Source: Pseudomonas sp. GM79 (GTDB lineage: Bacteria > Pseudomonadota > Gammaproteobacteria > Pseudomonadales > Pseudomonadaceae). Taken from it: a stretch of 64,000 nt of DNA. Shown piece by piece: positions 24,057 through 33,395 of this stretch; position 1 is the first letter of the stretch; each line of letters starts with the position of its first letter. The position numbers were made by a program, and so were the translations under genes. Location: positions 1-64,000 of the forward strand of contig NZ_AKJE01000075.1 of the NCBI RefSeq assembly GCF_000282495.1. The letters run 5' to 3'. Below the pieces are notes generated by a model. That model worked only from the letters and a program-made list of their open reading frames with translations. It did no database searches and was not told the DNA's origin.

Positions 24057-25418
24057 ATGTCGATAAAAAAAAGAACGGCCTTACTCTTGCTGGCTTTTAG
24101 CTTTTTCGGAGTGACAAGTTGCGCCAACATAAGAAACTATTCAGAAATCTCAAGCGAAAGAGACAAGAGCATTGTTTCTGATATTGACTATTATGACCTT
24201 GCATACAATGTAGACGTTATTGTGCTTCCCGCAGAAATAAAAAACGAAGGAAATGTAAATATCGACAATAGCATTTCAGGTAAAGTACAGATTTCAAACT
24301 GGGGAACTGCTATCAAGAATGCGACCCAGAAAGAAATTCATAACAGTGATCGCTTTATCGAATTTGGACATTACAGTGGGCGCATTGAAATAAGCACAGA
24401 AGTATCTTCAGTATCTGTAAGCAACGCCTGGGGTGGAGTCCGATCGAAGTGCAACGTTGTTTACACATATAAAGATTTAGTGGCAGGAAAAACACTCTCC
24501 AAGCATGATAGCGCCATTGAAGTAATGACACTCTCCCCCACCCTACCAAAATCAAGTAATAGTGTTGTTTACAGCCTTGACCAACTTACATACGCCGTTG
24601 CTCGCGAGGCGATTATTGGTCTCATTCGGTTGCCACCCATTGCTAATATTCAGCTAACACAGAAGCAAGTGAAATTTTACAACTCGAACATAAAAAGAAA
24701 ATCCAACCAAATTATCAGCTACGCTCCAATTGACAATCTTATTCGAAAGAATAAAAAGGAACTGGACTCTGCTTTTTCAACGACTAAGAAAGTGCAAAAA
24801 AGTAGAAATAAATTGGCGAACAAAAACAAATCAAAAGTTAGAGTAGAGGCCGTCTCTGCTCCCGCTGCCCCCACCCTGAAATCTAACACAGCTAGTGATA
24901 CACCCACCGCAAACACGGCTAAATCGAGTGAAAACTCTGCCCATCAGAACTCAAGCCAGGTTGCGACTGAAACTAAAAAGGACGATAGAAGTTTAGGAGA
25001 CATTGCTGGTTCATCGGAGCGCTTGAAGGATGGCACCGTTAAAAACGACGAACCCAGTTATGACAGCAGTGGATATATAGCCACGCCGGGGCACTACCAA
25101 CCTCAAAACGAGGTATCGGCGGAACAAGAAAAAGCAATGGATGCATGGATCAAGGAGGAAAACGCAAAGTTACTGGGAGCGACTCGCGATGCCGCTTCAC
25201 CTCCCGGGCACACAACCATACCACGACTCTATCAACCTCAAATCAAGGTATCGGAAGAGCAAGAAAGAGCAATGGACGAATGGTTGAAAGAGGAAAAAGC
25301 AAAGTCACAGGGAGCGACTGGCAATGCCGCTTCACATACCGGGTACACAACCATACCGCGACTCTATCAACCTCAAAACAAGGTAGAGGCAGAGCAAGAA
25401 AGAGCAATGGATGAATGA
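24057..25418 (+). CDS. AT-rich lipoprotein with C-terminal 45-residue repeats, hypothetical
   Basis: 453 residues. The lipobox is clear: hydrophobic LLLLAFSFFGVTSC, with Cys at about residue 22. The domain up to ~residue 225 is unrecognised (DLAYNVDVIVLPAEIKNEG, VSNAWGGVRSKCNVVYTY). A Lys/Ser/Thr/Ala-rich linker follows, then 2.5 tandem repeats of 45 residues (Y/H-x-x-x-P-x-x-YQPQ ... EQE+AMDxW). The last repeat ends where a Trp codon in repeat 2 corresponds to TGA, and related DNA continues for about 25 bases past the stop. Base and codon use are visibly more AT-rich than all neighbours, which suggests horizontal acquisition. The predicted location is an anchored envelope protein; function is unknown. 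Confidence 0.75.
   Translation: MSIKKRTALLLLAFSFFGVTSCANIRNYSEISSERDKSIVSDIDYYDLAYNVDVIVLPAEIKNEGNVNIDNSISGKVQISNWGTAIKNATQKEIHNSDRFIEFGHYSGRIEISTEVSSVSVSNAWGGVRSKCNVVYTYKDLVAGKTLSKHDSAIEVMTLSPTLPKSSNSVVYSLDQLTYAVAREAIIGLIRLPPIANIQLTQKQVKFYNSNIKRKSNQIISYAPIDNLIRKNKKELDSAFSTTKKVQKSRNKLANKNKSKVRVEAVSAPAAPTLKSNTASDTPTANTAKSSENSAHQNSSQVATETKKDDRSLGDIAGSSERLKDGTVKNDEPSYDSSGYIATPGHYQPQNEVSAEQEKAMDAWIKEENAKLLGATRDAASPPGHTTIPRLYQPQIKVSEEQERAMDEWLKEEKAKSQGATGNAASHTGYTTIPRLYQPQNKVEAEQERAMDE
25071..25418 (+). repeat. 135-bp tandem coding repeats (2.5 copies)
   Basis: Units start at 25071, 25206 and 25341, in frame, each encoding 45 residues around the motif YQPQ...EQE+AMDxW. Copies 2 and 3 are closer to each other than to copy 1. 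Copy 3 is cut by a TGA at 25416-25418 where copy 2 has TGG. Confidence 0.85.
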
Positions 25419-25641
25419 ACGAAAGGGCAATAAAGCAAACTCCGCAGCCAACGCTATGCATCTTAAACACCAGCGGAATCTACAGGTCTGTTTGGGCCAG
25501 GTATTCCGATGGCACGTATCGCGAGAACGCAGCCTGACAATGTACTCTCAAGTGGACCTACTTTTGAACCGCCGCTATTTATCCGTGAATGAAACACCCC
25601 ATCGGTTGCCTCCAGCCTTTGGGGTGCAACTCATCAAGCCA

Positions 25642-26514
25642 TCAAGAGCGCCCTACGGAACCTGTGACCGGTAGATTCCCCAGCAATTTGAGCCCGGTAC
25701 TCTTCACGAAAGCGTCATAGTCCATCGGTCGCTCGATACGAGTTTCAGCGTTGGGCAGTATGTAGGCCCAGGCACGCTTGGACGATGCGTCGTAAACCAG
25801 CTTGAACAGGCGGGTCGGCACCCAGACCTTGTTGTCGCCGACAGTGGTGTGGCCTGAATCAAAGAGCGGGCCGGTAAAGACAAAAACATTGCCATCGGCT
25901 CGCTTGGCAAACTTTCTGACATCGGACTCGACCTTACTCCAGATCTTCCGATTATTGGTTGGGTCCTGCGGCACCATGTTCGACAGTGCAAAGGATTGAG
26001 CCATTGCATTGGGATTCGGAGCATCGGCTGCCGGGGCTTGATGACCGCGGTCCACGGCCGGATGTTGGCTCCGGTAGTCGCTCAACTCTGCCCGCCCACT
26101 CTTGGGGATGCGTGGGTCCGGGTAGAACTGGTTGGTGCGCTCCTCGCCTTTGGCATCCTGCAGCTGCGCGGCATTAAGGCGTTCGACGACTACCAACGGC
26201 GTCTTGCTGGTTTGCGAGTACAGCACCGCAAAGTTGTCGGAACACAGGGCCAGGGGTTTCATGGTTGCAGGCACAGTGGCCGTGTTGATCGGTTTCGCAG
26301 CCGGGAACAGCTCTGCGCAGCCGTCAAACGATGCCTGTTTCTGTTTGTTCGAATAGAGGCCCAGGGCCGCGTTCTGGCTGATCGAGCCCGAGCGGGATAC
26401 TTGCTCCTGATGCTGGGTGGGCGGCTTGATGAGATCCAGCAGACTGCGGGCTTGCGCCCCGGTCGAGAGCAAAACAAGGGCCGACAGCCCAACTGCAATT
26501 TTGCGTAGGTGCAT
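25642..26514 (-). CDS. secreted DNA/RNA non-specific endonuclease
   Basis: 290 residues with signal peptide (MHLRKIAVGLSALVLLSTGAQARS). The catalytic motif of the Serratia-nuclease (beta-beta-alpha metal) family is present as AVDRGHQAPAADAPN, followed by FALSNMVPQDPTNNRKIWSKVESDVRKFAKR (metal-binding Asn) and VFTGPLF. It is expected to cleave DNA and RNA in the periplasm or outside the cell, with a divalent metal held by the His/Asn pair. It stands alone and converges on the AT-rich lipoprotein gene. No immunity gene is evident. Confidence 0.9.
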   Translation of the reverse strand: MHLRKIAVGLSALVLLSTGAQARSLLDLIKPPTQHQEQVSRSGSISQNAALGLYSNKQKQASFDGCAELFPAAKPINTATVPATMKPLALCSDNFAVLYSQTSKTPLVVVERLNAAQLQDAKGEERTNQFYPDPRIPKSGRAELSDYRSQHPAVDRGHQAPAADAPNPNAMAQSFALSNMVPQDPTNNRKIWSKVESDVRKFAKRADGNVFVFTGPLFDSGHTTVGDNKVWVPTRLFKLVYDASSKRAWAYILPNAETRIERPMDYDAFVKSTGLKLLGNLPVTGSVGRS

Positions 26515-26827
26515 GCTTTAAATCTTCGAATTGGATTGAGGGGTAAACGTACGGCGAGTCCCGATTCACGGAACCTGGTGGAGGCGGTTGGTGATTATAG
26601 TGCGGCGAGCATGCTTTCACTGTCCTTGATCAAAATGTCGATGCGGATCCGGTCGGTTCGCGCGGGATTAATTGACCATCACAAGTCACTTTAGTGCTGA
26701 GCAGCGTTTACATTCGACTCGTCGATGCTTTTCGAAGAAGCGATCGGCAGAGGAATGTAGACATCGCGCTCAACGGCACAACAACCCCATGGGCAAACCC
26801 GATCATAGCGCTCTATGATTGAACCCC
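26515..26827. other. intergenic region between divergent genes
   Basis: About 310 bases between the nuclease gene and a rightward conserved gene. It should contain both promoters. No clear operator, terminator or small gene was seen. Confidence 0.4.
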
Positions 26828-27229
26828 ATGACGACCTCTCTTCCGATCCGCCAACCCTGCCCACCCGGAGCCTGCATCTGCGAGCGTGAGCCGTTGCTGG
26901 AAACCCCCGGCGCGGATCTGCGCATCCTGAGCCTGACCCGATCGGAGGAAAAGCGCTTGGTCGAGCGCCTGGAGAATCTCCAGAGCCTCGGCGATCTGGA
27001 GCGTCTGCAACGCCGGATGTACGAGCAATTGGGTCTGCGCGTCGAGATCGTCCCGGGCTTCAATGAAGTGCGCACCATGCGCGGCATCAACATCACCCTC
27101 GGCGAACTGCCGGGCCTGTGCCGCAAAACCCGTCAGTCGATTCCGGCGGCGATTCGTCGAGGGCTGGAGAAGCGCCCGGAGATTGCCTACGAGCTGCTCA
27201 ATGCCAACGACTTGTTGCGTGATGCCTGA
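26828..27229 (+). CDS. conserved hypothetical protein with N-terminal Cys motif
   Basis: 133 residues. It opens RQPCPPGACICEREPLL, a cluster of three Cys that could hold a metal, then a helical, charged region (TRSEEKRLVERLENLQSLGDLERLQRRMYEQLGL) and a basic end (LCRKTRQSIPAAIRRGLEKRPEIAYELLNANDLLRD). I recall very similar unnamed proteins from other Pseudomonas but no function. An ATG at 26828 is chosen; a TTG at 26819 also opens the frame. Confidence 0.75.
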   Translation: MTTSLPIRQPCPPGACICEREPLLETPGADLRILSLTRSEEKRLVERLENLQSLGDLERLQRRMYEQLGLRVEIVPGFNEVRTMRGINITLGELPGLCRKTRQSIPAAIRRGLEKRPEIAYELLNANDLLRDA

Positions 27230-27441
27230 TTGTTCTCGCTGTTATCTCGATATGTTCGTTTCAAATGTCCTGAAAGAGGATCAGCGGTCGTACGCGAAAT
27301 GCGGGCCACTGCTATGCCTTGACATGGGAGCAAGCGTTTCAGGCCAGCCAGGATGGAACTGGAAACACAAACGTGGCCGTGGCCCCGGCGCCAGCCAGGT
27401 GCGCGAAGATAAAGGTGCCAATCCGTAGCAGGAGGTGGCAG

Positions 27442-27723
27442 ATGTTATTCATCGTCCGTTGGTCCATCAGTCCGCAAAATCGTAACAGCGCAATCGAACG
27501 TTTTCTCAAGACCGGTGGCGCGCCACCCGCAGACGTCAAGATGCTGGGGCGCTGGCATGCCGTCGGTGGCTCGAGTGGTTTTGGCATTGCAGAGGCCAGT
27601 GATCCGGTGTCGATTCAGAAGTGGGTGCTGGAATGGAGCGACCTCATGAGCATGGAAGTCCACGCCGCATTGACCGATGAACAGGCGGCGCCGCTGCTGG
27701 CTGCCGCAGTCGGCAAGCAATAG
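27442..27723 (+). CDS. DUF3303-like small protein
   Basis: 93 residues: MLFIVRWSISPQNRNSAIERFLKTGGAPPADVKMLGRWHAVGGSSGFGIAEASD, then KWVLEWSDLMSMEVHAALTDEQAAPLLAA. This resembles DUF3303, a ferredoxin-like (dimeric alpha-beta barrel) domain. The ATG at 27442 is preceded by AGGAGGTGG. The frame is open further upstream but lacks family sequence there. Role unknown; it converges with ligD across a terminator. Confidence 0.8.
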   Translation: MLFIVRWSISPQNRNSAIERFLKTGGAPPADVKMLGRWHAVGGSSGFGIAEASDPVSIQKWVLEWSDLMSMEVHAALTDEQAAPLLAAAVGKQ

Positions 27724-27729
27724 TCGTCG

Positions 27730-27753
27730 AGGCGGCGAGTGCCCTCGCCGCCT
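27730..27753. terminator. terminator between convergent genes
   Basis: Ten-base perfect GC-rich arms AGGCGGCGAG / CTCGCCGCCT with a four-base loop, followed by a pyrimidine-rich stretch on the plus strand. It lies between the DUF3303-like gene and ligD. Confidence 0.7.
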
Positions 27754-27766
27754 TCCTTCTGATTCA

Positions 27767-30391
27767 CTATTTTTTCATCCCGACCCGCCGCCGCATGTCG
27801 GCAGTTATCGTCTGTCGGGTTTTCTTCAGGTCGGCCCAGGGTTCGTCACCGATGTCGGCCAGACGTTCATGCACGTTGTGCACGTTCCATTGATTGCCAC
27901 CCTTGAGCTCGGCCACCTCCTCGCGAAAGATCGGCACCGACACCGGCAGCCCTTCACGGGTGCGCACGGCGTACACGCAAATGGTGGTGGCGCCCAGACC
28001 GTTGCGCAGGTAGTCGATGAAGATACGCCCGATACGGTTTTTCGGTCCGGACACCGCAGAAAAGCGGTCCGGCAGTAATTTGGCCATGTGGCTGACGATC
28101 GCGTGGCTGAAGTCCTTGACCTCGTCCCAGCCGTGTTTTCGGGTCAGCGGTACGATCAGGTGAATCCCCTTGCCGCCGCTGGTTTTGAGAAACGCCTTGA
28201 GCCCCAGTTCATCCAGCACCGTGAGGGTTAGCTGAGTCGCTTCGATCATGCTTTTCCAGGGCAACGCCGGATCCGGGTCGAGATCGAGGACGAAGCGATC
28301 GGGTTTATCCAGATCGACTGACGTGGCATTCCACGTGTGCAGTTCCACCGTGCTCATCTGCACCGCGCCGATCAGCGCTTTGGCGTTGTTGATGATCATC
28401 ACCGGTTGGCCCGTCAGTTCCTTGTCCAGGGTAACAATCCCCGGAATGGCCAGGCGTTCGGCGTTCTTCTGAAAGAACAGTTCGCCGGCGATGCCGTCCG
28501 GCGCGCGCACCAGCGCCACCGGCCGGTCCTTGAGTTGCGGCAGTATCCATTCGGCGACGCTGGCGTAGTACTGCGCCAGTTGCATCTTGGTCGTGCCACT
28601 GCTGGCGTCGATCACCCGGTCCGGGTGCGTGATGCGCACCTTGCCGCTGGGCAGGCCAATCTGCGACGGCGCGACAGTCGACTGGGCAGTTTTCGGGTCG
28701 GCGGCGTCAGGTTTCTCGGCGGCGGATTTGTTCTTCGCTGCGGATTTTGCTGCGGCAGTTTTCGAGGCTGATGTGTTCACGGTTGTCGGCAACTCCTCGG
28801 TGATTTCTTTGGCAGGCTTGTCATCGCGCAAACCATGGAACACGGCGTGGCGCACCGAGCCGTCTTTGGTCATTTCAGCGAAAGCCACTTCCGCCAGCAG
28901 TGTGGGCTTGAGCCAATGCACGCCTTTGGCTTCGAAACCGCTGGGCGGATTGACTACCGACGGCTTTTTCGTCTGCAGCGGTTTCAATTGTTCGTAAATG
29001 CGCTTGAGAGTCGCCTCGTTGAACCCGGTGCCAACCTTGCCGGCATAACGCAATTCACCGCTGTCGCGGTCGTGCAACCCCAGCAACAACGCGCCAAAAG
29101 CACTGCGCGCGCCTTTGGGGTCGGTGAAGCCGACCACGACGAATTCCTGCCGGTGCTTGCACTTGAGTTTGATCCAGTCACGGGTGCGCCGGGACACGTA
29201 AGGCGACCCCAGGCGCTTGCCGATCAGCCCTTCCATCTGCATTTCGCAGGCACTGTTGAGCAAGGCCTCCGGGGATTCGTCGAAGGCGTCGGAGAATCGC
29301 AAGAGCGGGTTTTCATTGAGTTTGAGTACAGTCGCCAGTGCCGCCCTGCGCTCCTCGACGGGTACTTCACGCAGGTCCACGCCATTGAGGTAGGGCAAAT
29401 CGAACAGGTAGTAAACGATGCTGGCGCTACTGCCGGAGTCGAACGCGTTTTGCAGTGCCTGGAAATCCGGAACGCCCTGCTCGTTGGCCACCACCATTTC
29501 GCCGTCGAGCCAGGCCGATTCCAGGCCAAGCGCTGCCAGTGCCTCGGCTTGCCCGGGTAATTTATGGGTCCAGTCGTGACCATTGCGGGTGAAGAGTTTG
29601 ACCTCATCGTGGTCGATGCGCGCCATGACCCGGTAGCCGTCGAACTTGATCTCATAGCTCCATTCGCCGCTCGGCGCGGATTCGACCAGCGTTGCCAGTT
29701 CGGGTTTGAGCAGCTCCGGCAGCCTGGCTTTGCGTGCGCCCGTCAGTTGTGCCGACTTTTCCTTACGCGCCTTGGCCGGGGCGTTTTTGATCGGTTTGGT
29801 TTTTTCAGCGCCGTGCTTTTTTTCCAGAATGGTGCGATCGCTGAGCACGCTGTCCGGCTCGGCGGCAACCACGTCGTATTCGCTGTCGGGCCTGGCGGCG
29901 CTGTCCTGATGCTTGATCAGAAACCACTGCTCCTGTTTGCCCGGCATGTGCGTGCGCACGAGGTTCCACAGGCCACCGAGCTTTTCTCCTTTCAGCTCGA
30001 ATTTCAGCCGGCCCTTGGTGTACGCCTTGGCCGGATCGTCTTGGGGAATCCACACCCCACGATCCCAGACGATCACATCGCCGGCGCCGTAATGCCCTTC
30101 GGGAATGGTGCCCTCGAACGTGGCATATTCCAGCGGATGATCTTCGACATGGATGGCCAGGCGCTTGATTTTGGGGTCCAGCGACGGCCCTTTGGGCACG
30201 GCCCAACTTTTCAGCGCGCCGTCGAGTTCCAGGCGAAAGTCATAGTGCAGGTGCGAGGCGTCATGCTTCTGAATGCAGTACTGCAACGCATGGTCCTTCG
30301 CCGTTTTTTTGCCCGAGCGTTTGACGGCAGCCGGTTCCGAGGTCGCCGAGAAATCGCGCATGCGGTTGTAATCGTCCAGGTTCTTGTTCAT
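27767..30391 (-). CDS. ligD: ATP-dependent DNA ligase D (NHEJ)
   Basis: 874 residues, three domains in the Pseudomonas order. The N-terminal 3'-phosphoesterase has QKHDASHLHYDFRLELDG and EGTIPEGHYGAGDVIVWDRG. The ligase domain has the adenylated Lys in YEIKFDGYRVMARI, WLDGEMVV and the later RDWIKLKCKHRQEFVVVG. A linker rich in Lys/Ala leads to the primase-polymerase domain, with the metal-binding Asp pair in LDLDPDPALPWK. It repairs double-strand breaks together with Ku; no ku gene is in the window. Its stop lies 13 bases after the shared terminator. Confidence 0.96.
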   Translation of the reverse strand: MNKNLDDYNRMRDFSATSEPAAVKRSGKKTAKDHALQYCIQKHDASHLHYDFRLELDGALKSWAVPKGPSLDPKIKRLAIHVEDHPLEYATFEGTIPEGHYGAGDVIVWDRGVWIPQDDPAKAYTKGRLKFELKGEKLGGLWNLVRTHMPGKQEQWFLIKHQDSAARPDSEYDVVAAEPDSVLSDRTILEKKHGAEKTKPIKNAPAKARKEKSAQLTGARKARLPELLKPELATLVESAPSGEWSYEIKFDGYRVMARIDHDEVKLFTRNGHDWTHKLPGQAEALAALGLESAWLDGEMVVANEQGVPDFQALQNAFDSGSSASIVYYLFDLPYLNGVDLREVPVEERRAALATVLKLNENPLLRFSDAFDESPEALLNSACEMQMEGLIGKRLGSPYVSRRTRDWIKLKCKHRQEFVVVGFTDPKGARSAFGALLLGLHDRDSGELRYAGKVGTGFNEATLKRIYEQLKPLQTKKPSVVNPPSGFEAKGVHWLKPTLLAEVAFAEMTKDGSVRHAVFHGLRDDKPAKEITEELPTTVNTSASKTAAAKSAAKNKSAAEKPDAADPKTAQSTVAPSQIGLPSGKVRITHPDRVIDASSGTTKMQLAQYYASVAEWILPQLKDRPVALVRAPDGIAGELFFQKNAERLAIPGIVTLDKELTGQPVMIINNAKALIGAVQMSTVELHTWNATSVDLDKPDRFVLDLDPDPALPWKSMIEATQLTLTVLDELGLKAFLKTSGGKGIHLIVPLTRKHGWDEVKDFSHAIVSHMAKLLPDRFSAVSGPKNRIGRIFIDYLRNGLGATTICVYAVRTREGLPVSVPIFREEVAELKGGNQWNVHNVHERLADIGDEPWADLKKTRQTITADMRRRVGMKK

Positions 30392-30571
30392 GGCTGATGC
30401 TCGTTGCCGAACGCTGAGTGGGCAGGTTCTACATCAGCAGAGCGACAGGCCCGGTAGAAAATTCCATCACCATTGGAATTGCCCGGACAGACGGGCCAGC
30501 GCTGCGGCACTGGCTCGCGGTGCAGTGAATATACTCAGCGGATGGGGGATTCATGCCTCGGAGAGCAAATC

Positions 30572-31021
30572 ATGCGAACGGTTCACGTCATCGAAGCCGG
30601 GAAAACGCCCGCGCCGGCCAAAGTTGTTGGAGAGACAATCACTATTCTTGCCGGCGGCGATCTGACCAAACCCTTTGAAGTGCATATCCAGGAAGGTGTG
30701 CAGGGTGGCGGGCCACCGCTGCACTTTCACCCTTGGGACGAAGCGTTCTATGTCATCGACGGGCAGGTCGAAGTGACCGTCGCGGGTCAATCCACCACGC
30801 TCTCGACCGGAGGCTACGTGCACATCCCCGCGGGGTCGATCCATGCTTACAAGAACATCAGCCCCACCGCAAAAATCATCGGCGTGGTTTCCGATCCGCG
30901 TGGCGGTCAGTTCTTTGCGGCGCTGGATCAGCTCAAAGTGCCTGAAGACCTGCCTCGGATACTGGAGATATCTGAAGGCTTCGGCGTTACGTTTCTGCTG
31001 CCGAAATCCCCCACCGCATGA
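30572..31021 (+). CDS. cupin-domain protein
   Basis: 149 residues, single small beta-barrel cupin. Motif 1 (GGGPPLHFHPWDEAFYVIDGQVEV) has the two His and the Glu for a metal; motif 2 (GGYVHIPAGSIHAYKNISPT) has the third His. The start at 30572 has GGAGAG upstream. It is divergent from ligD. The substrate cannot be inferred. Confidence 0.85.
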   Translation: MRTVHVIEAGKTPAPAKVVGETITILAGGDLTKPFEVHIQEGVQGGGPPLHFHPWDEAFYVIDGQVEVTVAGQSTTLSTGGYVHIPAGSIHAYKNISPTAKIIGVVSDPRGGQFFAALDQLKVPEDLPRILEISEGFGVTFLLPKSPTA

Positions 31022-31042
31022 TTAACGGATGCACACAATTTC

Positions 31043-31134
31043 CGTAGGCGCTGCCGCAGGCTGCGATCTTTTGATCTTTGGCTTTTCCGAAGTCGCTGAA
31101 AATCAAAAGATCGCAGGCTTCGCCAGCTCCTACG
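31043..31134. repeat. inverted REP pair (second family)
   Basis: Facing copies of a hairpin family with core CGCAGGCTGCGATCTTTTG and its reverse complement, about 90 bases in total, just past the cupin gene. Confidence 0.85.
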
Positions 31135-31182
31135 CCGACCGCATGCACCTCTGAGGTACGCCACCTCCTACACGGGAAATGT

Positions 31183-31902
31183 TCAGGCCACGCCGCCCTT
31201 GGCCTGCTGCTCCAGGTGTACCTGCAAGTCGGGATCGATCTTCAACGCAGCAGCCAATTCATCCAGATAATTGCGTTCGGCGTCCTGCTGATCGTCCACC
31301 AACATCACGCTGGCCAGGTACATCTCGGCAGCCATGCCCGGGTCCTGGGCGGACTGCGCCACATCGGCGGCATCCAGCGGCCGGGCGACTTCGTCATCGA
31401 GCCATTGTTGTAGTTGCGGATCGTCGGTGTGGCGGCCGATTTCGGTGCTGATCATTTGTTTCTCGGCATCATCGATGCGGCCATCGGCCTTGGCGGCGGC
31501 GATCAGGGCACGAAGGATGGCGTGGCTGTGGTCTTCGATTTCCGGGCCCGACAACAAATCAACGGTGCGCGGCGCCTGTTGCGGTGCCGAGGCCTGGCTC
31601 CGTTGCCAGGCCTGATATGCCTGGAACGCCATCATTCCCAAAGAAGCCAACGCCGCGTAGTTGGTGCCGCCCGAGCGCGTTTGCGTCGAACCGCCCATGG
31701 GTGATCCGCCGCCCAGCAGACCACCGAGCAAACCACCTAAACCTGCGCCGCCCGCACCAGCACCCCCGCCACGCCCTAACAGACCACCCAGCAACCCGCC
31801 AAGATCACCCAAACCTCCTTGAGCTGACGCCCCACCACTTTGTTGCGACTGCGAGCCCCGGCCGGCCCGCAGTAGTTGCTCAAGCAAATCGCTGGTGTTC
31901 AT
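31183..31902 (-). CDS. TerB-like DUF533 protein with Gly-rich linker
   Basis: 239 residues. The N-terminus (MNTSDLLEQLLRAG) leads into a Gly/Leu-rich repeat (GGLLGGLLGRGGG, GLGGLLGGLLGGG), a hydrophobic stretch (ALASLGMMAFQAYQAW), then a TerB/DUF533 helical domain (HAILRALIAAAKADGRIDDAEKQMISTEIG, LDAADVAQSAQDPGMAAEMYLASVMLVDDQQDAERNYLDELAAALKID). This family resembles E. coli YebE. A start at 31902 follows GAGGA. The Gly-rich part may insert in or associate with the membrane. Function unknown. Confidence 0.85.
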   Translation of the reverse strand: MNTSDLLEQLLRAGRGSQSQQSGGASAQGGLGDLGGLLGGLLGRGGGAGAGGAGLGGLLGGLLGGGSPMGGSTQTRSGGTNYAALASLGMMAFQAYQAWQRSQASAPQQAPRTVDLLSGPEIEDHSHAILRALIAAAKADGRIDDAEKQMISTEIGRHTDDPQLQQWLDDEVARPLDAADVAQSAQDPGMAAEMYLASVMLVDDQQDAERNYLDELAAALKIDPDLQVHLEQQAKGGVA

Positions 31903-32075
31903 GACGACGTCCTCATTAATGGGCAGAAACTCAGTCAGGCAACGATAGTCCTCGCCCGACATTCCGCCAACTTCGTCTGGCTGACGTCATGGGTGCTGCC
32001 CTCGCCCTTCACACTCCTGACAGAAACTGACACTGCCTCCTTTTATGCTGCGCCCACCTTGAATGGAGCAGCCCT

Positions 32076-32447
32076 ATGATCACTCCCCGTTTTATTTTGC
32101 TTTTCGTGGAAAACCCCGCTGTCAGTGCGCGGTTCTATGAGTTTCTGCTGGAGCGCAAGCCCGTGGAAGAGTCGCCAACCTTCGCGCTGTTTGTCCTGGA
32201 GGGCGGCTACAAACTGGGGCTCTGGTCACAGCATACCGCCGAACCGGCAGCCCAAGCGACGGGCGGCGGGACCGAGCTGGCGTTCCCGGTGGAGTCCGCC
32301 GAGCAGGTCGATGCACTGTTTGCCGATTGGAGCGCGCTCGGGCTGACCATGGCCCAACCGCCGACAGAACTCGACTTCGGTCGCACCTTCGTCGCGCTCG
32401 ACCCGGATAACCATCGGCTGCGCGTGTTCCACCCCTCGATGAGCTGA
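32076..32447 (+). CDS. VOC-family (glyoxalase-like) protein
   Basis: 123 residues: ITPRFILLFVENPAVSARFYEFLL opens the first beta-alpha-beta-beta-beta unit, and FVALDPDNHRLRVFHP closes the second, as in the vicinal-oxygen-chelate fold. The typical metal ligands are only partly recognisable. The role could be lactoylglutathione-lyase-like, antibiotic binding or unknown. TGGAG precedes the start and a good terminator follows at 32500. Confidence 0.82.
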   Translation: MITPRFILLFVENPAVSARFYEFLLERKPVEESPTFALFVLEGGYKLGLWSQHTAEPAAQATGGGTELAFPVESAEQVDALFADWSALGLTMAQPPTELDFGRTFVALDPDNHRLRVFHPSMS

Positions 32448-32499
32448 CGTGTCCGTCCCGACATCGGTCGGGCACAGGCGTACAGCGCTTTAATTCTTG

Positions 32500-32526
32500 C
32501 CCCGGATATTTCCGGGGTATTTTTTT
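32500..32526 (+). terminator. rho-independent terminator
   Basis: Arms CCCCGGA / TCCGGGG with a TATT loop, followed by TATTTTTTT. It ends the VOC-family gene. Confidence 0.85.
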
Positions 32527-32662
32527 GCGCGGCGGCTAAGATTCATAGGTGGTGAACCTTATTCCCGAAAATCCGGTCGATACCTGCAACCCGACCCGGT
32601 TTGCCGACGCCCTCAACAAGAGGGTGATAACTGGCTTGCTTCACTTTCTGGAGAACGCCCCC

Positions 32663-33385
32663 GTGATATCCACTGTACACATTGCCAGGCTAAAAGCATG
32701 GGGCGCCCATGGTTTTACCGCCACTGGCGTGGTCACAGCCTTCCTCGCGACCCTCGCCTTGTTGGAGAATCAGCCGACCAATTGCCTGCTGTGGCTGGGC
32801 GTGGCGCTGATCGTCGACGGTCTGGACGGCGCGCTGGCACGCAAGGTCAATGTGCAGTCGGTGCTACCGAGTTTCGACGGATCGATCCTCGACCTGGTGA
32901 TCGACTACCTGACGTACGTGTTTATCCCGGCACTGTTCATCTACCGTTACATCCCGTTGCCGGACTACACCCTGCTGCTGACCGTGTCGCTGATTCTGGT
33001 GTCGTCACTGTTTTGTTTCTGCAACGTCAACATGAAGAGTAAAGACAACTACTTCCAGGGCTTCCCCGCCGCGTGGAACGTGGTTGCGCTATGCCTGTAC
33101 ATCATCGACCCATCGCCGTGGATCACCCTGCTCACCGTCATCGGCCTGGCGCTGTTGACCGTGACCCGAATGAAATTCCTGCACCCGTTCCGCGTGCGCC
33201 GGTTCATGCCGATCAATATTGCCGTGACGGCCATCTGGCTGCTGTGCAGCTTGTCGCTGGTGGTCAACCACCCGGTCATCAATCCGCTGGTGATGGGTTT
33301 GTGGCTGCTGATGTCGGCCTACTTTCTGGGCATCTGCTTCTGGCGCACGGCGCTGGAGTGGTTCGACAGCTCGCGGCTCAAATAG
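32663..33385 (+). CDS. pcs: phosphatidylcholine synthase
   Basis: 240 residues, CDP-alcohol phosphotransferase fold. The motif DGLDGALARKVNVQSVLPSFDGSILD contains the spaced Asp residues that bind CDP-diacylglycerol and metal. Hydrophobic segments (VVTAFLATLALL, YVFIPALFIYRYI, LLTVSLILVSSLFCFCNVNMKSKDNYF, NIAVTAIWLLCSLSLVV) show an inner-membrane enzyme. Pcs condenses choline directly with CDP-diacylglycerol. The GTG at 32663 (VISTVHIARLKAWGAHGFTATG) matches the family start and has TGGAGA upstream; the frame is open to 32549 but that part looks non-coding. The next gene begins 10 bp later. Confidence 0.92.
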   Translation: MISTVHIARLKAWGAHGFTATGVVTAFLATLALLENQPTNCLLWLGVALIVDGLDGALARKVNVQSVLPSFDGSILDLVIDYLTYVFIPALFIYRYIPLPDYTLLLTVSLILVSSLFCFCNVNMKSKDNYFQGFPAAWNVVALCLYIIDPSPWITLLTVIGLALLTVTRMKFLHPFRVRRFMPINIAVTAIWLLCSLSLVVNHPVINPLVMGLWLLMSAYFLGICFWRTALEWFDSSRLK

Positions 33386-33395
33386 GCACGCGATC

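Noticed and set aside
25594..25627. CACCCC...GGGGTG hairpin after the lipoprotein gene as terminator
   Set aside because: Arms are six bases with a 20-base loop and no T tract; too weak to call.
25642..26514. Nuclease as a toxin of a toxin-immunity pair with the adjacent lipoprotein
   Set aside because: The genes are convergent with different base composition, and no immunity-like small gene is found; better explained as a standalone secreted nuclease.
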